From positions 1 to 64,000 of the IMG/VR virus record IMGVR_UViG_3300046810_000166: a stretch of DNA of 64,000 bases. The stretch is one strand, 5' to 3'. This DNA is from a virus. The position numbers were made by a program, and so were the translations under genes. A model generated the notes under the pieces. It saw only the letters and a list, made by a program, of their open reading frames with translations, did not search any database and was not told the DNA's origin. How positions within the stretch are numbered: the stretch's first letter is position 1; each line of letters opens with the position of its first letter. Of this stretch, positions 38,314-44,781 are shown piece by piece.

Positions 38314-38391
38314 CCAGCTGATAAGCCGACTTCCTTCCACGCCCGAGGCTATAGTGCTCGGTGCCTTTCCAGATGATGGCTTGTCAGCTGG
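38314..38391. repeat. Inverted repeat J (14 bp arms, one mismatch)
   Basis: CCAGCTGATAAGCC (38314-38327) against GGCTTGTCAGCTGG (38378-38391). The mismatch is U-G on the plus strand but A-C on the minus strand, a minor point against the minus-strand reading. Confidence 0.7.
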
Positions 38392-38561
38392 GACTGTTGC
38401 CAGTCCAAGCCTAGATCACTCGAAGTCCATGCCTGAATGGGGCATGAAAGTTGGAGCCGATCTGGATGTGTCTTTCATCACCCCCCTGCAGCACAGGGCC
38501 ATCGTATGGTGAATAAGCTACGGCCTTGTCGGTGCCCATCCGCACCTACGGCCTGTTCTGC

Positions 38562-38589
38562 CCTGATAAGCACCTTTGCGCTTATCGGG
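38562..38589. repeat. Promoter-proximal hairpin K
   Basis: GATAAGC (38565-38571) pairs with GCTTATC (38580-38586), near the 5' end of the leftward transcript. Confidence 0.6.
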
Positions 38590-38624
38590 ACATGCTGCTT
38601 TGCTGCTGAACTTCAATGGAATTC

Positions 38625-38653
38625 ATCATAGCGGCATTACGCATTGCGTGCAA
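38625..38653 (-). promoter_or_regulatory. Promoter and operator of the ncRNA unit
   Basis: Minus strand TTGCAC (38648-38653), 17-base spacer, TATGAT (38625-38630); perfect operator ACGCATTGCGT (38639-38649) overlaps the -35 box. Transcription would start near 38618, putting the RNA under the same repressor as the early genes. Confidence 0.82.
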
Positions 38654-38662
38654 GTCCTTTGT

Positions 38663-38752
38663 TCAACTTTTTTTGCGGCAATGCATCAGATGCCGCTCGA
38701 CCTGCGCCTGCAGCTGGCGCAGCCGCTCGCCCTGCTCCCGTACCTTGTCCAT
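38663..38752 (-). CDS. 29-aa coiled-coil mini-protein upstream of the ncRNA
   Basis: ATG at 38752 with GAGGA upstream. Sequence MDKVREQGERLRQLQAQVER and a basic CRKK end form an amphipathic helix. It ends just upstream of the ncRNA promoter. Together with the 55-aa coiled coil at 35874-36041 it brackets the ncRNA. Confidence 0.55.
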   Translation of the reverse strand: MDKVREQGERLRQLQAQVERHLMHCRKKS

Positions 38753-38772
38753 ATCCGTCCTCGCAAATAGGT

Positions 38773-38865
38773 GCCGGGCCCGAAGGCCCGGCGGGTGGCG
38801 CCATCCGCCTATGCCTGCAGCGCTTCCCGTTAAAGCGGTGCAGGCAACGTCGCAACTAGGCGACG
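38773..38865 (-). other. Structured intergenic region after HU
   Basis: Three hairpins: GCCGGGCC-TTCG-GGCCCGGC (38773-38792, a UUCG tetraloop on the minus strand), CCTGCA...TGCAGG (38814-38844) and CGTCGC/GCGACG (38848-38865). No T tract, so not a standard terminator. Confidence 0.55.
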
Positions 38866-38886
38866 CTGGCGCCAGCGGTGAACCAC

Positions 38887-39189
38887 CTATGCAATCTGTG
38901 CGGTCTTCTCGGCCTCGAACTTGGCCTTGAGCGGGGCGGATGCGCTGATGCGGATGCGCACGGCCTCGGGGATGATGCAGGCTTCCATGGTGCGCAGGTT
39001 ACGGCCCGGACGCGCGGCGCACTGCTTGGCGGCGATGTTGGCCAGCCCCGGAACGCGCACGGCGCCATCGGCGGCCAGCTGGCGCGCGGCCACGACGCCA
39101 ATGGCGTCAATCGCGGCCTCGGCCTGCACCGTCGACACATTGGCCTGCTTGGCGACCGCCGCGATGAATTCGTCCTTGTTCATTGCCAT
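38887..39189 (-). CDS. HU-like DNA-bending protein
   Basis: 100 aa; GGGAG nine bases before the ATG. MNKDEFIAAVAKQANVSTVQ is the HU/IHF helical N-terminus and VRVPGLANIAAKQCAARPGRN the beta-arm start with the PGRN motif; the C-terminal PAEVRIRIS-like strand is present. HU proteins dimerise and bend DNA; in phages they may organise genome DNA or packaging. Late promoter at 39231. Confidence 0.88.
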   Translation of the reverse strand: MAMNKDEFIAAVAKQANVSTVQAEAAIDAIGVVAARQLAADGAVRVPGLANIAAKQCAARPGRNLRTMEACIIPEAVRIRISASAPLKAKFEAEKTAQIA

Positions 39190-39230
39190 TTGGCACTGCT
39201 CCCTGTTGATCTGATGGGAGGCAGTCTGTT

Positions 39231-39238
39231 GTCACGAC
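39231..39238 (-). promoter_or_regulatory. Late-promoter motif GTCGTGAC (HU)
   Basis: AAGTCGTGACAACAGACTGC, 42 bases before the HU start. Confidence 0.75.
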
Positions 39239-39257
39239 TTGATAATCACCAGCTTTA

Positions 39258-39656
39258 TCAAAGCTCCCGCGTGCCGACCGGCTTGGCCCTGCCTTCCGCG
39301 CGCCGCTCGACCGCCGGGCGCTCGCGCACCAGCACCTCCTGCGGCAGCGTCGGCGACACGTTCGGGTTACGGAAGCATTCGAGCACGTGGCCGATCGTGC
39401 CGCACGTGGCGCCGCAGCAGCACACGTCAACGATCTCGCCGAAGGAGTGGGCGCCGCACTCGGCGCACCTAGCCTCGATGGTCTTGCCGCGCGCACGGCG
39501 CACCAGCACCCGACCGAGGCAGTGCTGGCAGGCGTGGTCGACCAGATCCCAGCCGCCGGCGCCGGTATCGCGGCGGACCTTCTTGGGCGCCGGGATCGCG
39601 GGCGCCGGGGTGTCGCCGAACAGGTTCAGCTGCAGCAGCTGGGTCAGGACGCTCAC
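39258..39656 (-). CDS. Cys-rich zinc protein
   Basis: 132 aa from a GTG overlapping the upstream stop. Three cysteine clusters: HACQHC (CxxC), RCAECG and DVCCCGATC. It probably carries two zinc ions. The C-terminus is basic. Phage zinc proteins of this kind often sit near replication genes; function unknown. Confidence 0.75.
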   Translation of the reverse strand: MSVLTQLLQLNLFGDTPAPAIPAPKKVRRDTGAGGWDLVDHACQHCLGRVLVRRARGKTIEARCAECGAHSFGEIVDVCCCGATCGTIGHVLECFRNPNVSPTLPQEVLVRERPAVERRAEGRAKPVGTREL

Positions 39657-40219
39657 AGAACTGCCTCCACCCGCTGGATCGAACGGGCCGAGCTCCACGC
39701 GACCACCTTGGGGCCGGACTTGCGGCGCAGCATGGTCAGCACCGCCTCCAGCCGGTCGCGCACCGGGTGGTCGAAGCGCTCGATCGTCATCTGGCCATCG
39801 GTGACGCACCCAATCTGGACATCATGCAGCAGCTTGCTCCACTTCTTGGGGCGGGCGCCCTTGGCGTTGCGGCCCTTCCTGACCTCGCTCTCGCGGTTGT
39901 AGCAGCTCACGCAGATCGTGTGGTCGCGCACCAGCCGCTTGCGGCCCAGCCCCACCTCGCTGCCGCGCCGGCAGCGCACGCACACCTGACGATAGGTGAG
40001 GGCCTGCAGGGACTGCAGCTGCTGCGGTGGCGCCGCCGGGTGGGCGTGCTGCTGGCCCACCACGCAGCCAATGCAGCCCTCCAGCCGGCCACTGGTGCGC
40101 ACCGACTCGGGCGCCGCCGCGTAGTTCTTGGCGCAGGACGCCGGCGACATGGTGCCGTAGCGCTGGCAGGCGAAAAACTTCCCCTCGAAACCGTCGACCT
40201 TGAAGTAGATGTCCTGCAT
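39653..40219 (-). CDS. Cys-rich hypothetical protein
   Basis: 188 aa; AAGG before the ATG. FACQRYGTMSPASCAKNYAA and GRLEGCIGC resemble the N-terminal zinc part of phage proteins with a CxxCxxG block; RQVCVRCRR and HTICVSC supply two more CxxC motifs. Probably a nucleic-acid-binding protein. Seven bases downstream of the DUF1367 gene. Confidence 0.78.
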   Translation of the reverse strand: MQDIYFKVDGFEGKFFACQRYGTMSPASCAKNYAAAPESVRTSGRLEGCIGCVVGQQHAHPAAPPQQLQSLQALTYRQVCVRCRRGSEVGLGRKRLVRDHTICVSCYNRESEVRKGRNAKGARPKKWSKLLHDVQIGCVTDGQMTIERFDHPVRDRLEAVLTMLRRKSGPKVVAWSSARSIQRVEAVL

Positions 40220-40226
40220 GATGGCC

Positions 40227-40694
40227 TTATGTGTACTGCAACAGTTGATTGACGACCGCGTCGACCTCCTCGGGCGAGCGGTAGTTGGCCTGCTTCATGA
40301 CCCGCTCCCACACCACGTCGAGGACGTTGCGGTAGACCTTCTGGAACTCGTATTCGCCGCAGTTGGCAAAGGCGATCGAGCGCGCCTTGTGGGTGAACGT
40401 GCCGTCCAGATTCCACACCACGTCGCAATGGCCGGCGAGGATCAGCACGCGCTCGCGGAAGCTCTCGAAGTCCTTGGCCGGGATGATGCCGTCGACCGGC
40501 TCGCCGGCCGGCACCCACAGCTCGAACGCGGTGCGGATCAGCTTGAGGCATTTGCGGTGGAAACCGGGGTTGCGCACCTTGGTCACGTCGACCTTGATGC
40601 CGGCGCCGGGCTTGAGGCTGGCCACGTAGGCCTCGGCATCCTCGCCGACCGGGCGCAGCCAGCCGCCGGGCACCTTCTCGAACAGCACCTGCAT
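40227..40694 (-). CDS. DUF1367 family protein
   Basis: 155 aa; TGATG-coupled. VRNPGFHRKCLKLIRTAFEL and THKARSIAFANCGEYEFQKV are the two conserved blocks of DUF1367, found in lambdoid and other prophage early regions next to DUF1064/DUF1364, as here. Role unknown. Confidence 0.88.
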   Translation of the reverse strand: MQVLFEKVPGGWLRPVGEDAEAYVASLKPGAGIKVDVTKVRNPGFHRKCLKLIRTAFELWVPAGEPVDGIIPAKDFESFRERVLILAGHCDVVWNLDGTFTHKARSIAFANCGEYEFQKVYRNVLDVVWERVMKQANYRSPEEVDAVVNQLLQYT

Positions 40695-40900
40695 CAGTGG
40701 GCCTCCGCTTTCGAGTACAGGAAGCAGCCGCTGGCCGCCGGGCGGTAGTCCAGCGCCACGCCGAGCACTTCCATGGCCTCGTCCTCGTCGCATTCCAGCT
40801 CGGCGGCAAGATAGGCGGGGTCGATGTGCTCGCGGCCGGCCGACAGCATGGCGACGGCGCGCGCGACGGCCCAGTGCGGCCAGAGAGAGGTGGCGGACAT
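40694..40900 (-). CDS. Small hypothetical protein
   Basis: 68 aa, TGATG-coupled at both ends. Acidic helical middle (ELECDEDEAMEVLGVALDY). Unknown. Confidence 0.7.
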   Translation of the reverse strand: MSATSLWPHWAVARAVAMLSAGREHIDPAYLAAELECDEDEAMEVLGVALDYRPAASGCFLYSKAEAH

Positions 40901-41415
40901 CAGAACTCCTCCCGCTTCCAGCCGCCGCCGTTCTTCTTCGACTGCTTGGTCATCTTCACCATCACGAACACCGGCAGCACCTCGGCGCACAGCTTGATCT
41001 TCATTTGCCCCTTGTCCGTCACGTATTCGCCCTTGGTTTCGTGGATCTCCAGCACCATGTCGCTGCGCAGGACCAGAAAGTCGATGCGGTAGAAGGTGTC
41101 GTCGGCCAGCCGCACGTTGAACGGGTGCGCCTTCCACCACAGGATCTCGCCGGCCGCGCGCTTCTGTTCGAGGATGTCGGCCCACTCCTGCTCGGTCTTG
41201 TTCAGCTTCTTGGCCGGGGCGCGGCCGATCGCCTGAAAGCGCTGCAGGCCGCCCTGCGGGCCGCTGCTGATCGCGACATCGGTGATCGTGACGCCGGCCG
41301 GGTTCGGGCCCGCCACGGTCAGCAGGGCAGCGGCCGACTCCCTGCCCGCCCTCACCTTGGCCTGATGGGCGTCTACTGCCTCCTGCGACAGGCGAATCGC
41401 GCCACCCTTACCCAT
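40900..41415 (-). CDS. DUF1064 protein (PD-(D/E)XK nuclease-like)
   Basis: 171 aa. NKTEQEWADILEQKRAAGEI, then YRIDFLVLRSDMVLEIHETKG contains the D...ExK arrangement of a PD-(D/E)XK-type nuclease (DUF1064), possibly a Holliday-junction or repair nuclease. The N-terminal 70 residues are a linker. The ATG overlaps the preceding stop by eight bases. Confidence 0.87.
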   Translation of the reverse strand: MGKGGAIRLSQEAVDAHQAKVRAGRESAAALLTVAGPNPAGVTITDVAISSGPQGGLQRFQAIGRAPAKKLNKTEQEWADILEQKRAAGEILWWKAHPFNVRLADDTFYRIDFLVLRSDMVLEIHETKGEYVTDKGQMKIKLCAEVLPVFVMVKMTKQSKKNGGGWKREEF

Positions 41416-41728
41416 TGGCCTGCCCCTTGTCGAGTTCTTCCTTAGCCATGACCTTGAGCGCTTCCAGATCCGCCGGCAGCCAGCCATCGCGCATGGCGCG
41501 GCGGTAGGCGATCTGGCGCGCATCCTTCGTCATCCGGCCCATGCGCATCGCGATCGAGCGCAGCACCGCCGTGCGCAGTTCCGCAGGCCCCGCCGACAGG
41601 GCGGCCATGCGCGCGGCCGCGATCATCTTGGATACACGGCGCGCGATGCAGCAGGGGCGCGTGGCATGCGTGCGGCCGGAATCGGCCACGCACCAGTCAC
41701 ACCACTCGATGACGGCGAACTCGCTCAC
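41408..41728 (-). CDS. Hypothetical protein
   Basis: 106 aa from a GTG overlapping the previous stop. ECDWC/PCCIARR cysteines near the N-terminus and an Arg-rich helical rest (RSIAMRMGRMTKDARQIAYR). Unknown family. Confidence 0.7.
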   Translation of the reverse strand: MSEFAVIEWCDWCVADSGRTHATRPCCIARRVSKMIAAARMAALSAGPAELRTAVLRSIAMRMGRMTKDARQIAYRRAMRDGWLPADLEALKVMAKEELDKGQANG

Positions 41729-41976
41729 AGCGTCTTGATCCCCATCCAGCCGCGCAGCTGCGACACCGGCACCTTGGTCGTTTCATGCATGCGCAGCAGC
41801 AGGCCGGCGGTCACCGGGGCCTTCTGGTGCCGCACCTTGGAGAGGATCGCGTGGTCGACCCGCAGAACGCGCGCCAGCGCGGCCACGTTTTTCAGCTGCA
41901 GCGCGCTCACCAGCGAATCCACCAGCGCCACCGGGTTGTAACCCGGCTCATCGTCATACTTTTGAAGTAGTGCCAC
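41725..41976 (-). CDS. Lambda-repressor-like HTH protein
   Basis: 83 aa (GTG start; a TTG at 41979 is possible). LVSALQLKNVAALARVLRVDHAILSKVR is a helix-turn-helix of the XRE/lambda type common in proteobacterial phages, and GLLLRMHETTKVPVSQLRGW completes the fold. Second candidate, with 3817-4068, for the operator-binding regulator. Confidence 0.78.
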   Translation of the reverse strand: MALLQKYDDEPGYNPVALVDSLVSALQLKNVAALARVLRVDHAILSKVRHQKAPVTAGLLLRMHETTKVPVSQLRGWMGIKTL

Positions 41977-42748
41977 CAACGATCCCTTTCATTTTTCCAA
42001 GTTCGGCCGCGATGCTGGCCCCCATGCTCTTGAAGCCCTCGCCGCTCGGGTCCGGCGCCCTGTAAATCTTCTTGCGCCATGGGCCGTCGCCGGCCTGCAT
42101 GAACACGCGGTCGCGCCACTGCATCCACTGCTCGCCGTCGATCCGCTGCAGGCCCAGCTCGGCGCCCTTGCGGTCAATCGCGGCCGAGGATTCCCACCAT
42201 GCGCCAGCCTGCTGGCCGGGCGAGGCCACCGGCGGCACGGCCGGCTCGCGGCGGCACCAGTTGCGCCACGTGGACTCCCATTCCATTTTGCTGGCGGACT
42301 GGCCGCTGGCCGACAGCCAGTGGTCCTTGAAGCGCTTGGCCACCTCCACCACCCACGCGGTGGTCCACGCCGGGAACTCCTTGATCGCCCACGCACACCA
42401 CTCGTCGGGCAGGGTCCAGTCGATCGGCAGGCGGGTACCGCGCTTGCGCACCACCTTGGCGCCATCCTCGGGCGCCTTGGCCGGCGTCGGGGCGCCGCCC
42501 ATCCATTCAGGGGAAATGCAGAAGGTGGGCAGGCCTTCCATCTGGCGCAGCCATTCATCGTCGGCCAGCTGGCGCAGCTGCTTGCGCACGGTGGCCTCGG
42601 CCTGCCGGGTTTTCTTGGCCAGCCGCTCGATATCGATGGCGATGTACTCGCCGGCATCGTTGGCGATATCGGCCAGCGCCAGCGCCAGCAGCATCGGGCC
42701 GCCCTCGGGGAAGCGGGCCCACACCACGGCGGTCGCGCGCGCGCTCAC
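41954..42748 (-). CDS. Phage replication protein (O/DnaT-like)
   Basis: 264 aa from a GTG overlapping the DUF1364 stop. The N-terminus (residues 1-75; VVWARFPEGGPMLLALALAD, then TRQAEATVRKQLRQLADDEW) is a winged helix as in phage replication initiators; about 110-175 (DWTLPDEWCAWAIKEFPAWT...W-x-NWCRRE) matches the DnaT/Gp O C-terminal helicase-loader region. Probable initiator or helicase loader of lytic replication. Confidence 0.82.
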   Translation of the reverse strand: MSARATAVVWARFPEGGPMLLALALADIANDAGEYIAIDIERLAKKTRQAEATVRKQLRQLADDEWLRQMEGLPTFCISPEWMGGAPTPAKAPEDGAKVVRKRGTRLPIDWTLPDEWCAWAIKEFPAWTTAWVVEVAKRFKDHWLSASGQSASKMEWESTWRNWCRREPAVPPVASPGQQAGAWWESSAAIDRKGAELGLQRIDGEQWMQWRDRVFMQAGDGPWRKKIYRAPDPSGEGFKSMGASIAAELGKMKGIVGGTTSKV

Positions 42749-43149
42749 TTGCCACTCCCCTGCGCCATGCGCTGCAGGCTGGACAGCCCGGTCACCGGGA
42801 TCTTCTTGGACTTGGCGGGGCGCTTCTCGGCGCGCGGGGCGTCGGTCTTGCCATCCCACAGGCCGAGCCGGATCAGGATGGACTGCGAGCGCGCCATGGC
42901 GACGGCGAACGCACGCTCGACCATGGCCAGCGTCAGCCCGGCCGGGCGCGAGTACTGGCGGTCATAGACCATGTGGCAGTAGTAGCAGGCGTAGCAGCCA
43001 TTGTGGTCGAACGCCTTGAGGGCGCCGCCCTTGCCATGCTGGTGGCTGTTCGAGTGCGCCCACACGGTTTTTTCCGGGTCGCCGCAGCACACGCCCGGCA
43101 GTTTCAGCTCGCACTCGCGGCCGCGTGCGGAATCAGTAATGCGGCTCAT
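42745..43149 (-). CDS. DUF1364 nuclease-like protein
   Basis: 134 aa. RITDSARGRECELKLPGVCC, AHSNSHQHGKG and GCYACYYCHMVYDRQY are the DUF1364 blocks, a histidine/cysteine-rich HNH-like metal site found in phage replication/recombination regions. Begins the minus operon opposite the recombination genes. Confidence 0.88.
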   Translation of the reverse strand: MSRITDSARGRECELKLPGVCCGDPEKTVWAHSNSHQHGKGGALKAFDHNGCYACYYCHMVYDRQYSRPAGLTLAMVERAFAVAMARSQSILIRLGLWDGKTDAPRAEKRPAKSKKIPVTGLSSLQRMAQGSGK

Positions 43150-43395
43150 TTGGCGGCCCCGGCGTCATGCTTCTCAGCAGCAACTTTCCAGCTGTAAATC
43201 TTGTGCAACACTTGCTCCTGAAAATCACCGGGTTTTGCTCTGCTGAATAATTTATATCCAGCAGTAAATGAACTACAATTGTGTCAAAGCAAGTTCTGTC
43301 AGTCAATGCCTACAAAAACTATTTTTCCAGATCAATACGGAAAGCCAACAAGGAAGGTTTTTTCCTGTATATCAGGGGAAATTTCTACGAATCTA
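43150..43395. promoter_or_regulatory. AT-rich divergent control region
   Basis: Much richer in A/T than its surroundings. On the minus strand TTGTAG-16-TATAAA (about 43240-43270) can serve the DUF1364 operon. No ORF of note. Contains AATTGTAGTTCATTTA and TTTGACACAATTGT; could also hold an origin, but I see no iterons. Confidence 0.5.
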
Positions 43396-43424
43396 TTGAC
43401 GCAATGCGTTATGGCAGGTAATAT
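43396..43424 (+). promoter_or_regulatory. Sigma70-type promoter with operator, recombination genes
   Basis: TTGACG (43396-43401), 17-base spacer, TAATAT (43419-43424); perfect operator ACGCAATGCGT (43399-43409) overlaps the -35 box. ATACGACTCACT (43423-43434) coincides with the core of the T7 promoter. Confidence 0.8.
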
Positions 43425-43456
43425 ACGACTCACTGGAATCAGCTTCACAGGCAGGA

Positions 43457-43502
43457 CGGGAGAAGCCGGTAAAACACCTCGGTGCATAGCGCCGGCCTCC
43501 CG
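43457..43502 (+). other. Structured 5' leader hairpin
   Basis: CGGGAG (43457-43462) and GCCGG (43465-43469) pair with CCGGC (43492-43496) and CTCCCG (43497-43502), an 11-bp interrupted stem in the untranslated leader of the recombination operon. Could act in mRNA stability or attenuation. Confidence 0.5.
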
Positions 43503-43533
43503 ATAACAACAACGTCAACAATCGGGAGTTTTT

Positions 43534-43662
43534 ATGGATCGCACCTACCAGATCAACGAATTCAGCGTGACCCGCACCACGCGCCGCCGCCAGCGTATCG
43601 GTGGCACCATCCTCAAGGCCATCGTCCTGATCGCCGCCGTCGCCTTCGTGGTGTGGAAATGA
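43534..43662 (+). CDS. 42-aa membrane protein
   Basis: ATG at 43534 with CGGGAG upstream. Basic middle (TRTTRRRQRIGG) then ILKAIVLIAAVAFVVWK, a single transmembrane helix. First gene of the Exo/RecT operon. Confidence 0.68.
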   Translation: MDRTYQINEFSVTRTTRRRQRIGGTILKAIVLIAAVAFVVWK

Positions 43663-43952
43663 TCGTCGCCCCTGCCTACCCTCGCATCCGCCGCGCCGGC
43701 CGTGTGCGCCGCGTCTTCCTGTCGCTGCACCGTGCGCGCCTGATCTGGAATATCACCGGCGCCGGCATCGAGCTGGCATCCCTGCAGCGCATCATCGACA
43801 ACGATGTGACCGTGATCTACACCTACCCGCACCTGCGCCCGAAGCTGCTGCCGACGATCGACGCCCGCTACATCGAGCGCGAAGCGATCGAGAAGGATCT
43901 GGCCAAGTGGAACCGCACCCTCAAGGTGATCGAGCAGGAGCTGCACCAGTGA
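43659..43952 (+). CDS. Hypothetical protein
   Basis: 97 aa; ATG overlaps the previous stop. Basic N-terminus, hydrophobic centre and a charged C-terminal helix (EREAIEKDLAKWNRTLKVIE). Unknown. Confidence 0.72.
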   Translation: MIVAPAYPRIRRAGRVRRVFLSLHRARLIWNITGAGIELASLQRIIDNDVTVIYTYPHLRPKLLPTIDARYIEREAIEKDLAKWNRTLKVIEQELHQ

Positions 43953-44770
43953 ACCGAGTTGTGACCATCCGCGCCTCGTCTTGGGGCGCTTTGTTTGACT
44001 GCGCCTACAAGTGGGAAGGCGAGCACCTGCTGGGCATGCGCCGGCCGTCCGGCCTGCGCGCATCGCTCGGCACCGCGATCCACGCCGGCACCGCCGCCTT
44101 CGACCAAGCCCGCATCGACGGCAAACCAATCCGCATTGACGACGCCGGCGAGTACTTCGTGGACGCGCTACTGAACCCGACCGACGAGGTCGACTACAAG
44201 AGCGACACCACGATCACCCTGAGCGAAGCGGAAACCATCGGCCTCGCGCTGGTGGCCAAGTACTGCCATGAGATCAGCCCGCGCTTCACGTTCACCTCGG
44301 TGGAAATGAAGCTGGAGCCGTACGAGATCGACTGCGGCAACGGCATCACGATCCGCCTGACCGGCTCCATGGACCGCGCCCGCACCGCCTACGCTGGCCA
44401 GATGCTGCCGGGCGGCCTCGAAGTCATCCCCGACATCAAGACCGGCGCCCGCATCATCGAGAACGGCGAGGTGGCCTTGAAGGGCAAGGGCGCGCAGCTG
44501 GGCGCCTACCAGCTGATGCACGAAAACACCACCGGGCGCCTGACCGGCGGCGGCCAGATCATCGGCCTGCAGACCACCAAGCAGGCCATCGTCGCCGTGT
44601 CGCGCCTTGTCGACGGCAAGCGTGTGATGATCGGCACCGAGAACGAAAAAGGCTTGATCGAAATGGCGGCGATCATGCTGCAATCCGGGTTCTTCCCGCC
44701 TAACCCCCAATCCCAGCTGTGCAGCGAGAAGTTCTGCGCCCGCTGGTCCACCTGCATTTACCACGACTAG
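43949..44770 (+). CDS. Cas4/RecB-like PD-(D/E)XK exonuclease
   Basis: 273 aa from a GTG overlapping the previous stop. GTAIHAGTAAF (motif His), GSMDRART (Asp), VIPDIKTGAR (PD...DxK) and QLGAYQLM (QxxxY) are the PD-(D/E)XK exonuclease motifs. The C-terminal CSEKFCARWSTC cysteines, with an upstream Cys (FDCAYKW), suggest a Cas4-type 4Fe-4S cluster. With RecT it forms a recombination pair that resects dsDNA ends. Confidence 0.87.
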   Translation: MNRVVTIRASSWGALFDCAYKWEGEHLLGMRRPSGLRASLGTAIHAGTAAFDQARIDGKPIRIDDAGEYFVDALLNPTDEVDYKSDTTITLSEAETIGLALVAKYCHEISPRFTFTSVEMKLEPYEIDCGNGITIRLTGSMDRARTAYAGQMLPGGLEVIPDIKTGARIIENGEVALKGKGAQLGAYQLMHENTTGRLTGGGQIIGLQTTKQAIVAVSRLVDGKRVMIGTENEKGLIEMAAIMLQSGFFPPNPQSQLCSEKFCARWSTCIYHD

Positions 44771-44781
44771 GAGATCCACCC

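Larger units (their letters stand above)
36060..38618 (-). ncRNA. Giant structured noncoding RNA region
   Basis: About 2.56 kb without convincing coding capacity, read leftward from the sigma70 promoter at 38625-38653 and ending at the terminator 35699-35726. Directly visible structure: nine pairs of 8-17 bp inverted repeats, each closing a 40-170 base module (listed separately); five GCCGGG/CCCGGC hairpins at 36634-36653, 37025-37043, 37121-37140, 37305-37324 and 37517-37537; GNRA tetraloops only on the minus strand at 36244-36257 (GAAA), 37370-37379 (GCAA), 37934-37947 (GAGA) and 38086-38099 (GCAA). Two of these tetraloop stems are repeats of each other with a compensating change. tRNA-like elements are embedded. 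It is not CRISPR-like because arm sequences differ among modules. Known phage giant RNAs (GOLLD, ROOL) are about 600-900 nt and often sit near tRNAs; relation untested. Confidence 0.75.

Noticed and set aside
36430-38391. CRISPR array interpretation of the repeats
   Set aside because: The arms are inverted, differ in sequence and length among modules, spacing varies from 40 to 200 bases, and no cas genes are present.
38773-38792. Terminator after HU
   Set aside because: Perfect UUCG-capped hairpin but no T tract follows on the minus strand; listed as structure only.
43423-43434. Calling a real T7-type promoter
   Set aside because: Single copy, initiation region does not match, and it coincides with a sigma70 promoter.
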